From the NCBI RefSeq assembly GCF_029543105.1, contig NZ_JARQXB010000010.1:62001-126000 (forward strand): DNA of 64,000 nucleotides. The letters are read 5' to 3'. Below, in pieces: positions 63,308-64,000 of the stretch (positions within the stretch are counted from its first letter, which is position 1; each line of letters begins with the position of its first letter). Position numbers and translations under genes: made by a program. Source of the stretch: Stenotrophomonas sp. HITSZ_GD. Its GTDB lineage: Bacteria; Pseudomonadota; Gammaproteobacteria; Xanthomonadales; Xanthomonadaceae. A model generated the notes under the pieces. The model made no database searches and was not told the origin of the DNA. It saw only the letters and a list, made by a program, of their open reading frames with translations.

Positions 63308-64000
63308 ATGCCCCCACTTCGTCCGCTGTCCCTCCTGTTGGCCGCGGCGCTGTCCACCGCCGGCCTTTCCGCCACCGCCCAAGCCGCCGAACAGTGCCAA
63401 CAGAGCACGATGGACCAGACGCCCCCGGCGGTGAACATCCGTGTCGACAACGACCTGTTCGGCGGCGCCGACCAGGACCAGGGCTACACCAACGGCGCGG
63501 TCATCACCCTGGTCTCGCCGAACCTGGTGGACTACACCGACGACCCCTGCCTGCCGCGCCTGGCGCGCTGGGTGAACAGCCATCTGGAACGGCTGCACCC
63601 GGGCGAATACCAGCAGCAGAACATGGTCTTCTCCTTCGGCCAGGCCATCTACACGCCCACCGACTACACGCGCACGGACGTCATTCCCGACGACCGCCCG
63701 TACGCCGGCATCCTGCTCACCAGCTTCGGCTACAACGCCCGCAACGACGACCACCTGCGCACCACGCAGCTGCAGCTGGGCCTGGTGGGCCCGTGGGCGC
63801 TGGGCAAGCAGGTGCAGGACGCGGTGCATGACGTGCTGGGCGACGAGAAATTCAAGGGCTGGGACCACCAGCTGCACAACGAGCCGCTGATCGGCATCGT
63901 GCACGAGCGCATGCGCCGCTGGCCGGGCGATGCCACGGTCAATGCCGGCGGCTGGGGCTGGGATGCGATCACCCATTGGGGCGGCACGCTCGGCAACCGC
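63308..64000 (+). CDS. LpxR-like lipid A deacylase (DUF2219), 3' end outside window
   Basis: At least 231 residues; the frame is open to the window edge. ATG 63308 begins a signal peptide (MPPLRPLSLLLAAALSTAGLSATAQA). The mature start NIRVDNDLFGGADQDQGYTNGAVITLV contains the N-D-x-F...D-x-x-Y-T-N-G pattern of LpxR outer-membrane deacylases, including the conserved Asn and Asp residues that bind Ca2+. DRPYAGILLTSFGYN is another conserved piece, and HNEPLIGIVHERMRRW follows. LpxR removes the 3'-acyloxyacyl chain of lipid A. The gap 63011-63307 ahead of it shows no further gene. Confidence 0.88.
   Translation, partial: MPPLRPLSLLLAAALSTAGLSATAQAAEQCQQSTMDQTPPAVNIRVDNDLFGGADQDQGYTNGAVITLVSPNLVDYTDDPCLPRLARWVNSHLERLHPGEYQQQNMVFSFGQAIYTPTDYTRTDVIPDDRPYAGILLTSFGYNARNDDHLRTTQLQLGLVGPWALGKQVQDAVHDVLGDEKFKGWDHQLHNEPLIGIVHERMRRWPGDATVNAGGWGWDAITHWGGTLGNR

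Noticed and set aside
1..64000. tRNA, rRNA, riboswitch, insertion sequence, integrase or prophage genes
   Set aside because: Looked for in gaps and gene content by eye; none supported. A tRNAscan, Infernal or ISfinder search would settle small or degenerate cases.

Overview
This is a very GC-rich chromosomal window with densely packed genes (GC not computed, but obvious by eye). It looks like the core genome of a xanthomonad gammaproteobacterium (Xanthomonadaceae/Lysobacteraceae, in the range of Pseudoxanthomonas, Xanthomonas, Stenotrophomonas or Luteimonas). The main reasons are a xanthomonad-style N-acetylglucosamine locus, two TonB-dependent receptors, a short NAD-type 6-phosphogluconate dehydrogenase, and the gene order engB / cytochrome c4 / dsbA / dsbA-like / EEP nuclease. 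I see no rRNA, tRNA, CRISPR array, transposase, integrase or phage gene. About 55 protein genes can be supported; the first and last are cut by the window edges.

Layout. 1-7650: tail of a LysR regulator, a large autotransporter, an aldo/keto reductase, and a chemoreceptor behind a good sigma-28 promoter. 7836-11621: a three-gene molybdenum aldehyde dehydrogenase operon (paoABC type). 11798-19571: a cold-shock/excalibur fusion protein, a Pro/Cys repeat lipoprotein divergent from an EnvZ/OmpR-like pair, glutamate-cysteine ligase, a VIT-family membrane protein, and an AraC regulator followed by a secreted metallo-beta-lactamase-fold enzyme. 19576-23571: engB, cytochrome c4, two DsbA-type proteins and a nuclease/phosphatase. 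23572-24128: a gene-free block of nested palindromes and tandem repeats. 24129-30739: a TonB receptor, lytic transglycosylase Slt and CCA-adding enzyme.

30837-43122 is the metabolic centrepiece. The minus-strand operon nagP-nagR-nagB-nagA-nagX faces a plus-strand nagK - TonB receptor - beta-hexosaminidase group. The 358-bp space between them carries two near-perfect NagR operators. Together the genes describe outer-membrane uptake of GlcNAc oligomers, periplasmic hydrolysis, permease import without a PTS, phosphorylation, deacetylation and deamination to fructose-6-phosphate, repressed by NagR.

43200-64000: VanZ-like protein and MidA-type methyltransferase, pteridine reductase and FolK, an Anbu proteasome homologue, a three-gene phosphorelay (kinase, receiver, hybrid kinase), a BON protein, a Gfo/Idh oxidoreductase, 6-phosphogluconate dehydrogenase, several envelope proteins of unknown function, tail-specific protease Prc, the ybeD-lipB-lipA lipoate cluster, a CsgG-like protein and the start of an LpxR-like lipid A deacylase.

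I did not find a clear new multi-gene defence or mobile system. The most interesting leads are: a 13-bp direct repeat with exact 21-bp period between the AraC regulator and its neighbour; the NagR operators; the sigma-28 promoter; the nested palindrome block; the cold-shock-membrane-excalibur fusion; an Anbu gene without its usual partners; and a secreted protein of unknown family whose only plausible starts lie just beyond a terminator.
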